6,709 nucleotides of DNA from an uncultured bacterium (GCA_938024025.1 CALJBY010000307.1:1-6709); one strand, 5' to 3'. Shown: positions 1-4,923, counted from the first letter of the stretch. Made by a program: numbers and translations. The notes: generated by a model not told the origin, from the letters alone.

Positions 1-126
1 AGTAGGTAATTGGATCAAGTCCTTTCTTTGTGTGAGGGATGGTAGCTGAAGGTAGTAGCGGGTGTTATGAAAAGTTTGTTTTTCTTGAGCAAGAGGCAGT
101 TTTCGCAAGATGTGGGTTGGAGTTTA
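1..126. other. Non-coding left edge
   Basis: I see no convincing gene, RNA or strong terminator here. The only plus-strand start with a short open frame is at 67 (26 codons to 147), with a poor ribosome site and overlap with the end of the Crp/Fnr gene. The stretch lies downstream of that gene, so it may hold its 3' end, but no GC-rich hairpin followed by a T-run (on the minus strand) is visible. Confidence 0.5.
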
Positions 127-822
127 TTAAATATATCCCTGAGCTAGTTCATCAAGCAGCTTTGGATTACGTATAATAATTTCCTTTCCCTTGATGTCGA
201 TTATCTTTTCTTCTTTAAGTTTAGATAGGCTTCTAATGACGGTTTCCTGTTTCATTCCTAAATGTTCAGATATCTCCTGACGGGAGATGAGGAGATGTAT
301 CTTTTTTGGATTCTCTTCGCAGTCACACTGGGAATTATAGAGATTCATAAGAAAATAGGAGAGCCGTTCCCGGGCTGTTCGTGTGCCGAGGGTAAAGAGG
401 AGGTTTTCATTTTTTTCCAATTCCTTTGAGACTGCTTTCAAGAGGCGAAGGTTAATATCAGGTTCTTTTTCTAAAAGCTTGCGAAAATCTTCTGCCCTGA
501 TCTGACAGAGTACACTTTCTACAATGGTTTCAGCCGTGGCGAGGTGGGTAGGGCTAAAAAGGGAATCAAATCCTAAGATGCCACCTGTTCCATCAATCCG
601 TAAAATTTGACTGCGGCCATCGGATTGGGTTTTGTACAGTTTGATGTTTCCCCGCTTAATGAGATAGATGTTGTCGACCGGATCATCTTCCCAAAAAATG
701 ATATGCCGTGAGGGGAAGGTTTTTTCCCTGATAAACTGCTCGATGCGGTTCAGGTCATCTTCCTTTAAATCACCCAGAATGGTGGTTTTTCTAATGGTGC
801 ACAAATTGCATTGACTAGGCAT
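127..822 (-). CDS. Crp/Fnr-family transcriptional regulator
   Basis: A 231-residue cytoplasmic DNA-binding regulator of usual Crp/Fnr length. Residues ~15-120 form the cyclic-nucleotide-binding-type beta barrel (IYLIKRGNIKLY near 52-63 and GGILGFDSLF near 80-89 are typical). Residues ~122-150 are the dimerisation helix. Residues ~150-225 form the winged helix, with the helix-turn-helix ISRQEISEHLGMKQETVIRSL near 179-199. In the recognition helix E193 and R197 match the Glu and Arg that Fnr and Crp use to read half-sites. An N-terminal CxxC (C5, C8) and C106 resemble Fnr Fe-S ligands, but the third N-terminal cysteine is missing, so a redox role is uncertain. There is also a CxC at 166/168. 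The ATG start is preceded by no clear Shine-Dalgarno sequence. The ligand and targets cannot be told from the sequence. It is transcribed away from the other genes, with no partner in the window. Confidence 0.93.
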   Translation of the reverse strand: MPSQCNLCTIRKTTILGDLKEDDLNRIEQFIREKTFPSRHIIFWEDDPVDNIYLIKRGNIKLYKTQSDGRSQILRIDGTGGILGFDSLFSPTHLATAETIVESVLCQIRAEDFRKLLEKEPDINLRLLKAVSKELEKNENLLFTLGTRTARERLSYFLMNLYNSQCDCEENPKKIHLLISRQEISEHLGMKQETVIRSLSKLKEEKIIDIKGKEIIIRNPKLLDELAQGYI

Positions 823-890
823 ATGAGAACAGGGGGTTAGATATACGTTTGAGTCTTACAAAAATACATGCGTTAGGAGTCTAAAGGTAT

Positions 891-1000
891 ACATTGCGGA
901 TTTTGGATTGCGGAATGCGGATTGTAAAAGAATAGAAAATAGAAACGCGTAACTCGAATCCTGTAACCCGAAGTATCCTGTATCTTGCATCGTGTATCCT
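891..1000. repeat. Degenerate short tandem repeats, two units
   Basis: From 891 to 924 the motif GCGGATT or close variants (TTGCGGA, TTGGATTGCGGA, ATGCGGATTG) recurs every 7-10 bases. From about 955 to 1000 a different unit recurs: AATCCTGTA, GTATCCTGTATC, GTGTATCCTA. The two blocks are separated by an A-rich spacer. Such low-complexity tracts often vary in copy number between strains. No coding or regulatory role is visible. Confidence 0.55.
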
Positions 1001-1092
1001 ATAAAAAAGAGAACGGTGCTTCTTTATCAATGTATAGTAGTTAGCACGCATGCTTGTCAGCCGGCTTCAAGCTGTAGAACGAAAGATGGACG

Positions 1093-1112
1093 GTGCTAGA
1101 ATTCTATAGCAC
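1093..1112. repeat. Small inverted repeat
   Basis: GTGCTA and TAGCAC form a perfect 6-base inverted repeat with an 8-base loop. The ten-base palindrome TAGAATTCTA overlaps it. It could be an operator or just a chance hairpin. It is not followed by a T-run, so it is not a typical terminator. Confidence 0.35.
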
Positions 1113-1195
1113 TAATAGGGAAAAATGTGTAGGGAAAAAGATGTTCCTGCGATGAGAAAGGGTGTGATTTGTTGCCAGGCAGTACTAATCAACCT

Positions 1196-1215
1196 CCCTG
1201 CAGCAAGCTGCAGGG
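1196..1215. repeat. Perfect 9-bp hairpin, copy 1
   Basis: CCCTGCAGC, a two-base AA loop, then GCTGCAGGG: a perfect 9-base stem. A closely similar sequence with the same flanking words (CCTCC before; TATCAA after) recurs at 1378-1405 on the same strand. The pair brackets the REP-like element, which suggests a dispersed repeat family or a duplicated insertion site. Confidence 0.7.
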
Positions 1216-1235
1216 TATCAAAAGACTTTTTACCT

Positions 1236-1351
1236 GTCACTGCGAGGAGCGTAGCGACGAGGCAGTCTCATTGTAAAAGATTGCTTCGCTCTGCTCGCGC
1301 CCTGAAGGGTGACGTAGTCATCCTGAGGAAATGCCCTTGGGGTGCAATGAC
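1236..1351. repeat. REP-like dispersed palindromic element
   Basis: The outer ends GTCACTGC (1236-1243) and GCAATGAC (1344-1351) are inverted repeats with one mismatch. Inside, 1242-1268 (GCGAGGAGCGTAGCGACGAG onward) pairs imperfectly with 1278-1298 (AGATTGCTTCGCTCTGCTCG onward) around a short AT loop. The right half (about 1299-1351) has words such as CCCTGAAGGGTGACG and GTCATCCTGAGG that are typical of the same class. From memory, elements of the type TCATTGCGAGGAGCGAAGCGA are scattered through many environmental bacterial genomes, and their translations create spurious short proteins. It is non-coding and may be non-autonomous mobile DNA. Confidence 0.75.
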
Positions 1352-1377
1352 CTTCTTTATGATGATCAGACCGTAAT

Positions 1378-1405
1378 CCTCCAGCAAGCTGCAGGGAATT
1401 ATCAA
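1378..1405. repeat. Decayed hairpin, copy 2
   Basis: CCTCCAGCAAGCTGCAGGGAATTATCAA repeats the sequence at 1193-1221 with a three-base loss in the left arm and a few extra bases near the right end. The perfect stem of copy 1 is therefore broken on its left side. It directly follows the REP-like element and precedes the promoter candidate of the Fe-S gene. Confidence 0.6.
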
Positions 1406-1415
1406 GTTAAATTCT

Positions 1416-1444
1416 TTGACACCGGGATAATAATTTTCTACTAT
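1416..1444 (+). promoter_or_regulatory. Sigma-70-like promoter for the Fe-S/AIM24 genes
   Basis: A perfect TTGACA (-35) at 1416-1421 is followed after 17 bases by TACTAT (-10) at 1439-1444, matching TATAAT at 4 of 6 positions including T1, A2 and T6. Transcription would start near 1451 and give a leader of about 70 bases before the ATG at 1523. It lies just downstream of the repeat cluster. Confidence 0.5.
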
Positions 1445-1522
1445 TGCTTGTATAGAGGAAGGGTACCTGCTCGTTTTGTTAATTCACCCAATTACGGTAA
1501 TAGTAAGAAGAGGGAGATAAAC

Positions 1523-2380
1523 ATGCCTTTTTTCGGTGACAATCCAGAAGATTTTGTAATACAGGCAATCCAGAGGTTCGTTTCTGATAATCCGGAAAAT
1601 GGTACCTCGCGACTTAACGGAGTACCCTACTTTGAAAATCCTTTAGTGGGCATTGCCGATGCCAGTGATCCGCTCTTCCTGACCTTCAAAGATATCATTG
1701 GTGACTTTTATTTAACGCCCGTTGAAGTGCTGGAGAAATCGTTCCCTGAGCACAAAGGATTATGGGAGGGGGCATCTGTAATTTCCTGGATACTGCCCAT
1801 AGCCCGTCCTACCAGGGAAAGAAATCGTCGCGAAACGAGGTGCTCGTCAGATGTCTGGCTTCTCACCAAAACCTACGGTGAGGAGTTCAATATTAAACTG
1901 GGGGAATACCTGGCTTCTCTTATTACCGAGCAGGGCTTTTGTGCTGTTGTCCCCACACTCACTCCATTCTTTGAGATTATTCAGTCAGAGCAGCATGGTT
2001 TTGCCGCGAACTGGTCAGAGAGACATGTTGCCTATGCAGCAGGCCTCGGCACCTTTGGTTTGAGCGGGGCGCTGATTACTGAACGAGGGGTTGCCATGCG
2101 CTGCGGGAGCCTGGTGACTAATCTGCATTTGAAACCTACTCCGAGATTGTACAGCTCAGCCAGGGAATACTGCCTTTTTTCTACCCGGGGTACCTGTGGA
2201 AGGTGTATAGAGCGGTGTCCGGGTGGAGCTATCTCTTCAGAGGGGCATGACAAGGAGCTCTGCATGATTCACTGTGCCAGCGCTGTGCAGGAAATAGAGG
2301 GAGACAGTATGGGAATGCCCGGCTGTGGTCTTTGTCAGACAGCCGTTCCCTGTGAGGCGTGCATACCAAAGAAGGGTTAG
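1523..2380 (+). CDS. Short QueG-like double [4Fe-4S] protein
   Basis: A 285-residue soluble iron-sulfur protein resembling epoxyqueuosine reductase QueG (COG1600) and related corrinoid Fe-S reductases. The motif HVAYAAGLGTFGLSGALIT (168-186) matches the QueG signature around AYxAGLGxxG. Two cysteine groups follow. C225, C228 and C232-P233 form a CxxCxxxCP motif; C268, C271, C277 and C280 form CxxCxxxxxCxxC. C217, C247 and C251 are extra. This supports two [4Fe-4S] clusters. It is shorter than QueG (roughly 350-390 residues) and ends right after the clusters, so the HEAT-like tRNA-binding tail is absent. A true queuosine role is therefore doubtful, and an electron-transfer or reductase role on an unknown substrate is as likely. 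The ATG at 1523 is chosen because AGGGAG lies 6 bases upstream; the in-frame extension back to 1331 runs through repeats. It is followed 47 bases later by the AIM24-family gene, probably in one operon. Confidence 0.9.
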   Translation: MPFFGDNPEDFVIQAIQRFVSDNPENGTSRLNGVPYFENPLVGIADASDPLFLTFKDIIGDFYLTPVEVLEKSFPEHKGLWEGASVISWILPIARPTRERNRRETRCSSDVWLLTKTYGEEFNIKLGEYLASLITEQGFCAVVPTLTPFFEIIQSEQHGFAANWSERHVAYAAGLGTFGLSGALITERGVAMRCGSLVTNLHLKPTPRLYSSAREYCLFSTRGTCGRCIERCPGGAISSEGHDKELCMIHCASAVQEIEGDSMGMPGCGLCQTAVPCEACIPKKG

Positions 2381-2427
2381 CTACGGGGCAAACTAACGCA
2401 GAAAAATCGGTGCAAGGAGGGATTATT

Positions 2428-3195
2428 ATGGCTGATAGTATTGATTACACCATTATTGGTGATGATATGCAAATCGTTGAGATTGAGCTTGATCCGGGTG
2501 AAGGGGTGAGAGCAGAAGCGGGAGCTATGATGTATATGGTTGATGGCATTGAGATGCAGACCTCAACAGGAGGAGGGTTGTTTAAAGGCTTTAAACGAAT
2601 AGTAACCGGTGAAAGCTTCTTTATAACTACCTTTCTGCACAATGGTTCGGGTAAGGGACATGTTGCCTTTGGTGCACCCTATCCCGGGAAGATTATTCCT
2701 CTCGATTTGGATAAGCTGGGTGGAAGTTTTTTGTGCCAGAAAGACGCATTCCTTTGTGCGGCCAGGGGAGTTGAAATAGAAGTTGCCTTTACTAAGAAGA
2801 TTGGGGCGGGGATCTTCGGTGGTGAGGGCTTTATTTTGCAGCGTCTTGCCGGTGATGGACGTGCCTTTGTTCATGCGGGCGGAACGATTATCAAAAAGGA
2901 GCTCAAAAGTGGGGAGTCTCTTAGAGTTGATACGGGATGCCTGGTAGCCTTTTCTCCTTCAATCACGTACGATATTAAGTTTGTTGGGGGTTTTACCAAT
3001 GCACTGTTCGGAGGGGAAGGATTGTTTCTGGCGCGCCTGACGGGTCCGGGATTGCTCTATCTGCAAAGTCTTCCTTTCTCACGACTTGCCGACCGAATCT
3101 TTGCGGCTTCCCGGTTTCAGCAGAGAGGAGAAAAAAAGGGTGTCGGTGGCATAGGAGGTAATGTGCTGGGAGGTATATTAGGGGGAGATCGCTAA
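2428..3195 (+). CDS. AIM24/TIGR00266-family protein
   Basis: A 255-residue protein of the AIM24 (formerly DUF124, TIGR00266) family, with the usual length and layout. Residues ~5-215 carry repeated glycine-rich beta segments: GEGVRAEAGAMMYM near 24-37, FGGEGFILQRLAG and later FGGEGLFLARLTGPG. The family folds as a trimeric beta-prism-like barrel. Its bacterial role is not established; the yeast namesake affects mitochondrial architecture. The tail (about residues 234-255) is rich in Gly, Lys and Arg and ends in GGNVLGGILGGDR, which is common in this family. There is no signal peptide or clear membrane helix. The ATG at 2428 has a strong AAGGAGG site 7 bases upstream, so the longer in-frame start at 2359, inside the preceding gene, is rejected. 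It probably shares an mRNA with the Fe-S protein gene. Confidence 0.93.
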   Translation: MADSIDYTIIGDDMQIVEIELDPGEGVRAEAGAMMYMVDGIEMQTSTGGGLFKGFKRIVTGESFFITTFLHNGSGKGHVAFGAPYPGKIIPLDLDKLGGSFLCQKDAFLCAARGVEIEVAFTKKIGAGIFGGEGFILQRLAGDGRAFVHAGGTIIKKELKSGESLRVDTGCLVAFSPSITYDIKFVGGFTNALFGGEGLFLARLTGPGLLYLQSLPFSRLADRIFAASRFQQRGEKKGVGGIGGNVLGGILGGDR

Positions 3196-3350
3196 GTGTT
3201 TACCTCTTATCAGATTTTTGTTTTGCATTCACTGGTGAAATAGGTTAGAATAAAGCCATTTTATATAAGGGATTCTGCTTATCCACAAAACTCCAGTAAC
3301 CCGGATGAAAATCGTCTTCATGAGTTCTAACCAAACATGTTTGAAATTTC

Positions 3351-3402
3351 GGTAGGAGCGCATTCATGCGCGATGAATTCGCGGCTTAAAGCCGCTCCTA
3401 CC
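3351..3402. repeat. 52-base hairpin repeat with 10-bp perfect stem
   Basis: GGTAGGAGCG (3351-3360) and CGCTCCTACC (3393-3402) form a perfect 10-base outer stem. Inside are a second hairpin ATTCAT/ATGAAT (3362-3367, 3373-3378) and a third, GCGGC-TTAAA-GCCGC (3381-3395), which competes with the outer stem, so cruciform or alternative folds are possible. From memory, similar elements (GTAGGAGCG...CGCTCCTAC with an ATTCATCGCG core) are scattered in many proteobacterial and other genomes. It is probably a dispersed non-coding repeat and could also stop or stabilise the upstream mRNA. Confidence 0.75.
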
Positions 3403-3473
3403 AGAACTCTATCTGAAGAGAAATGCTCAGATGTAGTTGCGTAAGAACCTAACTTGAAGAAGTTACAGTTGTA

Positions 3474-3503
3474 TTGACAGTCAACCGGAGAATTACGGAT
3501 AAG
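3474..3503 (+). promoter_or_regulatory. Possible promoter with overlapping palindrome
   Basis: TTGACA (3474-3479) is followed after 18 bases by GATAAG (3498-3503), a poor -10 that lacks both T1 and T6. The -35 word is part of the perfect palindrome TTGAC-A-GTCAA (3474-3484), which could be an operator. It lies about 85-110 bases upstream of the receiver-domain gene. Confidence 0.25.
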
Positions 3504-3586
3504 CAGATAAGGGATAGTACAGTGGCAGGTGTTGGAATAGTTTCCGCTGCATTGTTGTAAAAAGACCAACTGACTGGGGAGGGAAA

Positions 3587-4024
3587 GTGGACAACGTCAC
3601 AGAGCCGCGCATGCAAAGGGTTTCAGACGAAGAAAATCCAGTGAGCGTTCTGGTTATCGAAAATGAAAAGGATATCCGCCTACTCCTTTCCGATATTTTA
3701 ACATCAGGTGGACACAGGGTTGCGAGTGCCTCAGATGGCATCGAGGCGCTGCAAATCTTTAAAAAAGAATATTTCGACCTGGTCTTAACGGATTTGGGAA
3801 TGCCTGCCATGTCAGGGTGGGAAGTGGCCAGTACGATTAAAAAAATGGCCCCGGATGTTATTGTTGTCATAATATCCGGCTGGGGCTCTGAGCTTGATGA
3901 CCGTGAACTGGAGAAAAGTGGGGTCGATATGGTTGTCAGTAAACCATTCAGGGTAGGTCAAATATTGAACCTTGTCCAGGAAGCACGGGAAATTAAAAAT
4001 AGAATGCAGCAGGGCAGGGCTTAA
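3587..4024 (+). CDS. Stand-alone response-regulator receiver domain
   Basis: A 145-residue cytoplasmic protein consisting of one receiver (REC) domain at about residues 19-135 and no output domain. D69 in LVLTDLGMPAMSGWEV is the phospho-acceptor, S97 the conserved Ser/Thr and K119-P120 the conserved lysine-proline. The acidic pair that binds Mg2+ is E25-N26 (usually Asp-Asp or Glu-Asp), so one carboxylate is lost. The ISGWG...GVDMVVSKPF stretch resembles C-terminal receivers of hybrid histidine kinases, so this may receive phosphate from a kinase elsewhere and act through protein contacts. The GTG start at 3587 is chosen for the GGAGG 4 bases upstream; the in-frame ATG at 3611 has only a weak site. 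No kinase is adjacent. Its stop codon overlaps that of the convergent gene by four bases (TTAA). Confidence 0.88.
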   Translation: MDNVTEPRMQRVSDEENPVSVLVIENEKDIRLLLSDILTSGGHRVASASDGIEALQIFKKEYFDLVLTDLGMPAMSGWEVASTIKKMAPDVIVVIISGWGSELDDRELEKSGVDMVVSKPFRVGQILNLVQEAREIKNRMQQGRA

Positions 4025-4329
4025 GAAGGTATTTCCACCCTCATTCTGTCTTTCAACTCTCCTCGTTTCCCCTTATTCCATTGAGAAACTTTCGTGAAAT
4101 AACCGGTAATCCTGGTTATGTGTTCCACCTCAAGTCCCCTGTTTATCTGGCCCATTAATTCCTCAGGTGATAGCTTTGCAAGGATATCATTAGTGATTCT
4201 TGTACTACGTCCGGGATTATCGGCATACCAGGGTATATCCCCATTCCTGAAATAGGAAGAAGACTCATCAGAATGGTATGTGATGTTTTTATTTTTTTCT
4301 AAAAAAATCTTTAGTTCAATCGGTGTCAT
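4021..4329 (-). CDS. Stand-alone NrdD-like glycyl-radical domain
   Basis: A 102-residue protein whose last third resembles the extreme C terminus of class III (anaerobic) ribonucleotide reductase NrdD. R73-I74-T75-G76-Y77 matches the glycyl-radical loop RVTGY/RVCGY, and it is followed at the right distance by W84-N85-K86-G87-K88 and E91-x-K93-D94-R95, like the NrdD tail (WNxGKxxEFxxR). G76 would be the radical glycine. The protein has no cysteine, so the CxxC zinc ribbon that usually precedes the loop in NrdD is absent. Residues 1-65 (with YFRNGDIPWYADNPGRSTR at 26-44) match no family I recognise. It is complete, with an ATG, a GGGGA 7 bases upstream and no internal stop, so it is not an obvious fragment. 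It is divergent from the PerR gene and convergent with the receiver gene. It could be a spare radical domain like GrcA/YfiD, an NrdD-interacting regulator, or a remnant that kept its tail. Homology is judged by eye. Confidence 0.75.
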   Translation of the reverse strand: MTPIELKIFLEKNKNITYHSDESSSYFRNGDIPWYADNPGRSTRITNDILAKLSPEELMGQINRGLEVEHITRITGYFTKVSQWNKGKRGELKDRMRVEIPS

Positions 4330-4485
4330 TGGCTTTTCCCCGCTTAATTCTTTTTAGCAATAACAATATATTGATTATATTTTTAAATAGCTACTATATG
4401 TTGATAGGTATGTCAATAAAAAAAATTGACAAACTATAATTTTTAAGTTAATTTAATATTATAATTCATATGAGGTGTTAAGCAG
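4330..4485. promoter_or_regulatory. AT-rich divergent promoter region with 7-7-7 palindrome
   Basis: A 156-base spacer between two divergent genes. TGTCAAT (4411-4417), seven A's, then ATTGACA (4425-4431) form a perfect palindrome whose arms contain TTGACA pointing outward on each strand. On the plus strand, TTGACA (4426-4431) plus 17 bases reaches TAATTT (4449-4454), a -10 that keeps T1, A2 and T6. On the minus strand no good -10 lies 16-18 bases from the matching -35. TTATAATTCATATGA (4459-4473) matches the Bacillus PerR box (TTATAATNATTATAA) at 11 of 14 positions, but 4366-4380 does equally well and such matches are expected by chance in DNA this AT-rich. Confidence 0.5.
4472..4477 (+). 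promoter_or_regulatory. Ribosome binding site of the PerR gene
   Basis: GAGGTG lies 8 bases before the ATG at 4486 and sets that start. It overlaps the right end of the candidate PerR box, so bound repressor could also cover the start of the leader. Confidence 0.6.
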
Positions 4486-4923
4486 ATGGTTAAAAAAGAG
4501 TCCGTAGAAATTCTGAAGGCAAAAAATATACAGGTGACGCCACAGCGGTTGGCAATATTTGAGCAATTGATGGGGCGCAAAGACCATCCGAGTGCAGAAA
4601 TGATTTTTAATGATATTAAAAATGATTTTCCTTCATTAACCCTCGTTACCGTTTACAATACCCTGCAAAAACTGGTGTCCACAGACCTCTGCATTAAGGT
4701 CAATCCGCTTCATACGTCAGCTCGATATGACGGGAACACTGAGGTTCACCAACATCTGGTATGTAACCACTGTCAAAAAATAATTGATATGCACGATGCT
4801 TCCGTATCAGTCGAACTACCTGACTTGATTTATGAAAAGTATAAAATTGTTGAACAAAGTGTTACCTTTTACGGGACATGTGTTGAATGTCAGGAAACCA
4901 TGAGGACTAGTACCATCAATTAA
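4486..4923 (+). CDS. perR: PerR-type peroxide-sensing Fur-family repressor
   Basis: A 145-residue Fur-superfamily metalloregulator of normal length. The N-terminal winged helix (about 1-80) has VTPQRLAIFEQL (17-28) and the recognition segment LTLVTVYNTLQKL (51-63). The C-terminal dimer domain carries a structural zinc site: C93/C96 and C132/C135. The regulatory iron site matches Bacillus PerR position for position with an offset of three: H34, D82, H88, H90 and D101 (PerR H37, D85, H91, H93, D104). Aspartate rather than glutamate at 101 marks PerR rather than Fur. In PerR, peroxide reacts with the bound Fe2+ and oxidises the histidine ligands, which releases DNA. Typical targets are catalase, rubrerythrin and perR itself. 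The ATG has GAGGTG 8 bases upstream. The CODH gene follows after 48 bases, so co-transcription is likely. The assignment to PerR is strong; its targets are inferred. Confidence 0.93.
   Translation: MVKKESVEILKAKNIQVTPQRLAIFEQLMGRKDHPSAEMIFNDIKNDFPSLTLVTVYNTLQKLVSTDLCIKVNPLHTSARYDGNTEVHQHLVCNHCQKIIDMHDASVSVELPDLIYEKYKIVEQSVTFYGTCVECQETMRTSTIN

Larger units (their letters stand above)
823..1522. other. 700-base intergenic region rich in repeats
   Basis: This stretch separates the divergent Crp/Fnr gene from the Fe-S protein gene. In order it contains degenerate short tandem repeats (about 891-1000), a small inverted repeat (1093-1112), a hairpin (1196-1215), a REP-like element (1236-1351), a decayed second copy of the hairpin (1378-1405) and a promoter candidate (1416-1444). 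Open frames across it translate the repeats and look spurious. The promoter of the Crp/Fnr gene should lie near 823-900, but I could not identify a good -35/-10 pair on the minus strand. Confidence 0.7.
3196..3586. other. 391-base intergenic region
   Basis: There is no gene that I can support here. It contains a small palindrome TTCAC-TG-GTGAA (3228-3239), one arm of a distant inverted repeat CTGCTTATCC (3275-3284), whose partner GGATAAGCAG is at 3497-3506, the 52-base hairpin repeat (3351-3402), a weak inverted repeat ATCTGA/TCAGAT (3411-3416 and 3427-3432), and a possible promoter for the receiver-domain gene (3474-3503). The word ATAAGGGAT occurs next to both arms of the distant repeat. 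I see no classical terminator after the AIM24 gene. Confidence 0.6.

Noticed and set aside
67..147. 26-codon plus-strand open frame
   Set aside because: It has a weak ribosome site, overlaps the end of the Crp/Fnr gene and shows no recognisable features.
1125..1376. 83-codon plus-strand open frame
   Set aside because: Most of it is the translation of the REP-like element (the TARSVATRQS-type peptide is a familiar spurious product), and it has no good ribosome site.
1236..1405. Possible CRISPR array
   Set aside because: There are only two imperfect copies of a short hairpin around one palindromic element, with no regular repeat-spacer pattern and no cas gene.
1331..1522. N-terminal extension of the Fe-S protein to an upstream ATG
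   Set aside because: It begins within a repeat and runs through the promoter candidate. The ATG at 1523 has a well-placed AGGGAG and begins the family-like sequence.
2359..2427. Earlier in-frame start for the AIM24 protein
   Set aside because: It overlaps the end of the preceding gene and lacks the strong AAGGAGG site found 7 bases before 2428.
3327..3569. 80-codon minus-strand open frame across the hairpin repeat
   Set aside because: It translates the repeat and intergenic DNA, with no family-like content.
3493..3870. 125-codon minus-strand open frame opposite the receiver domain
   Set aside because: It overlaps an unambiguous receiver domain and has no recognisable domain itself.
4401..4416. 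Fnr/Dnr-type operator TTGAT...GTCAA
   Set aside because: The half-sites are separated by six bases rather than the four needed for a Crp/Fnr dimer.
4435..4440. TATAAT as the -10 of perR paired with TTGACA at 4426
   Set aside because: The spacing is only three bases. No acceptable -35 lies 16-18 bases upstream of it, so I preferred TAATTT at 4449-4454.
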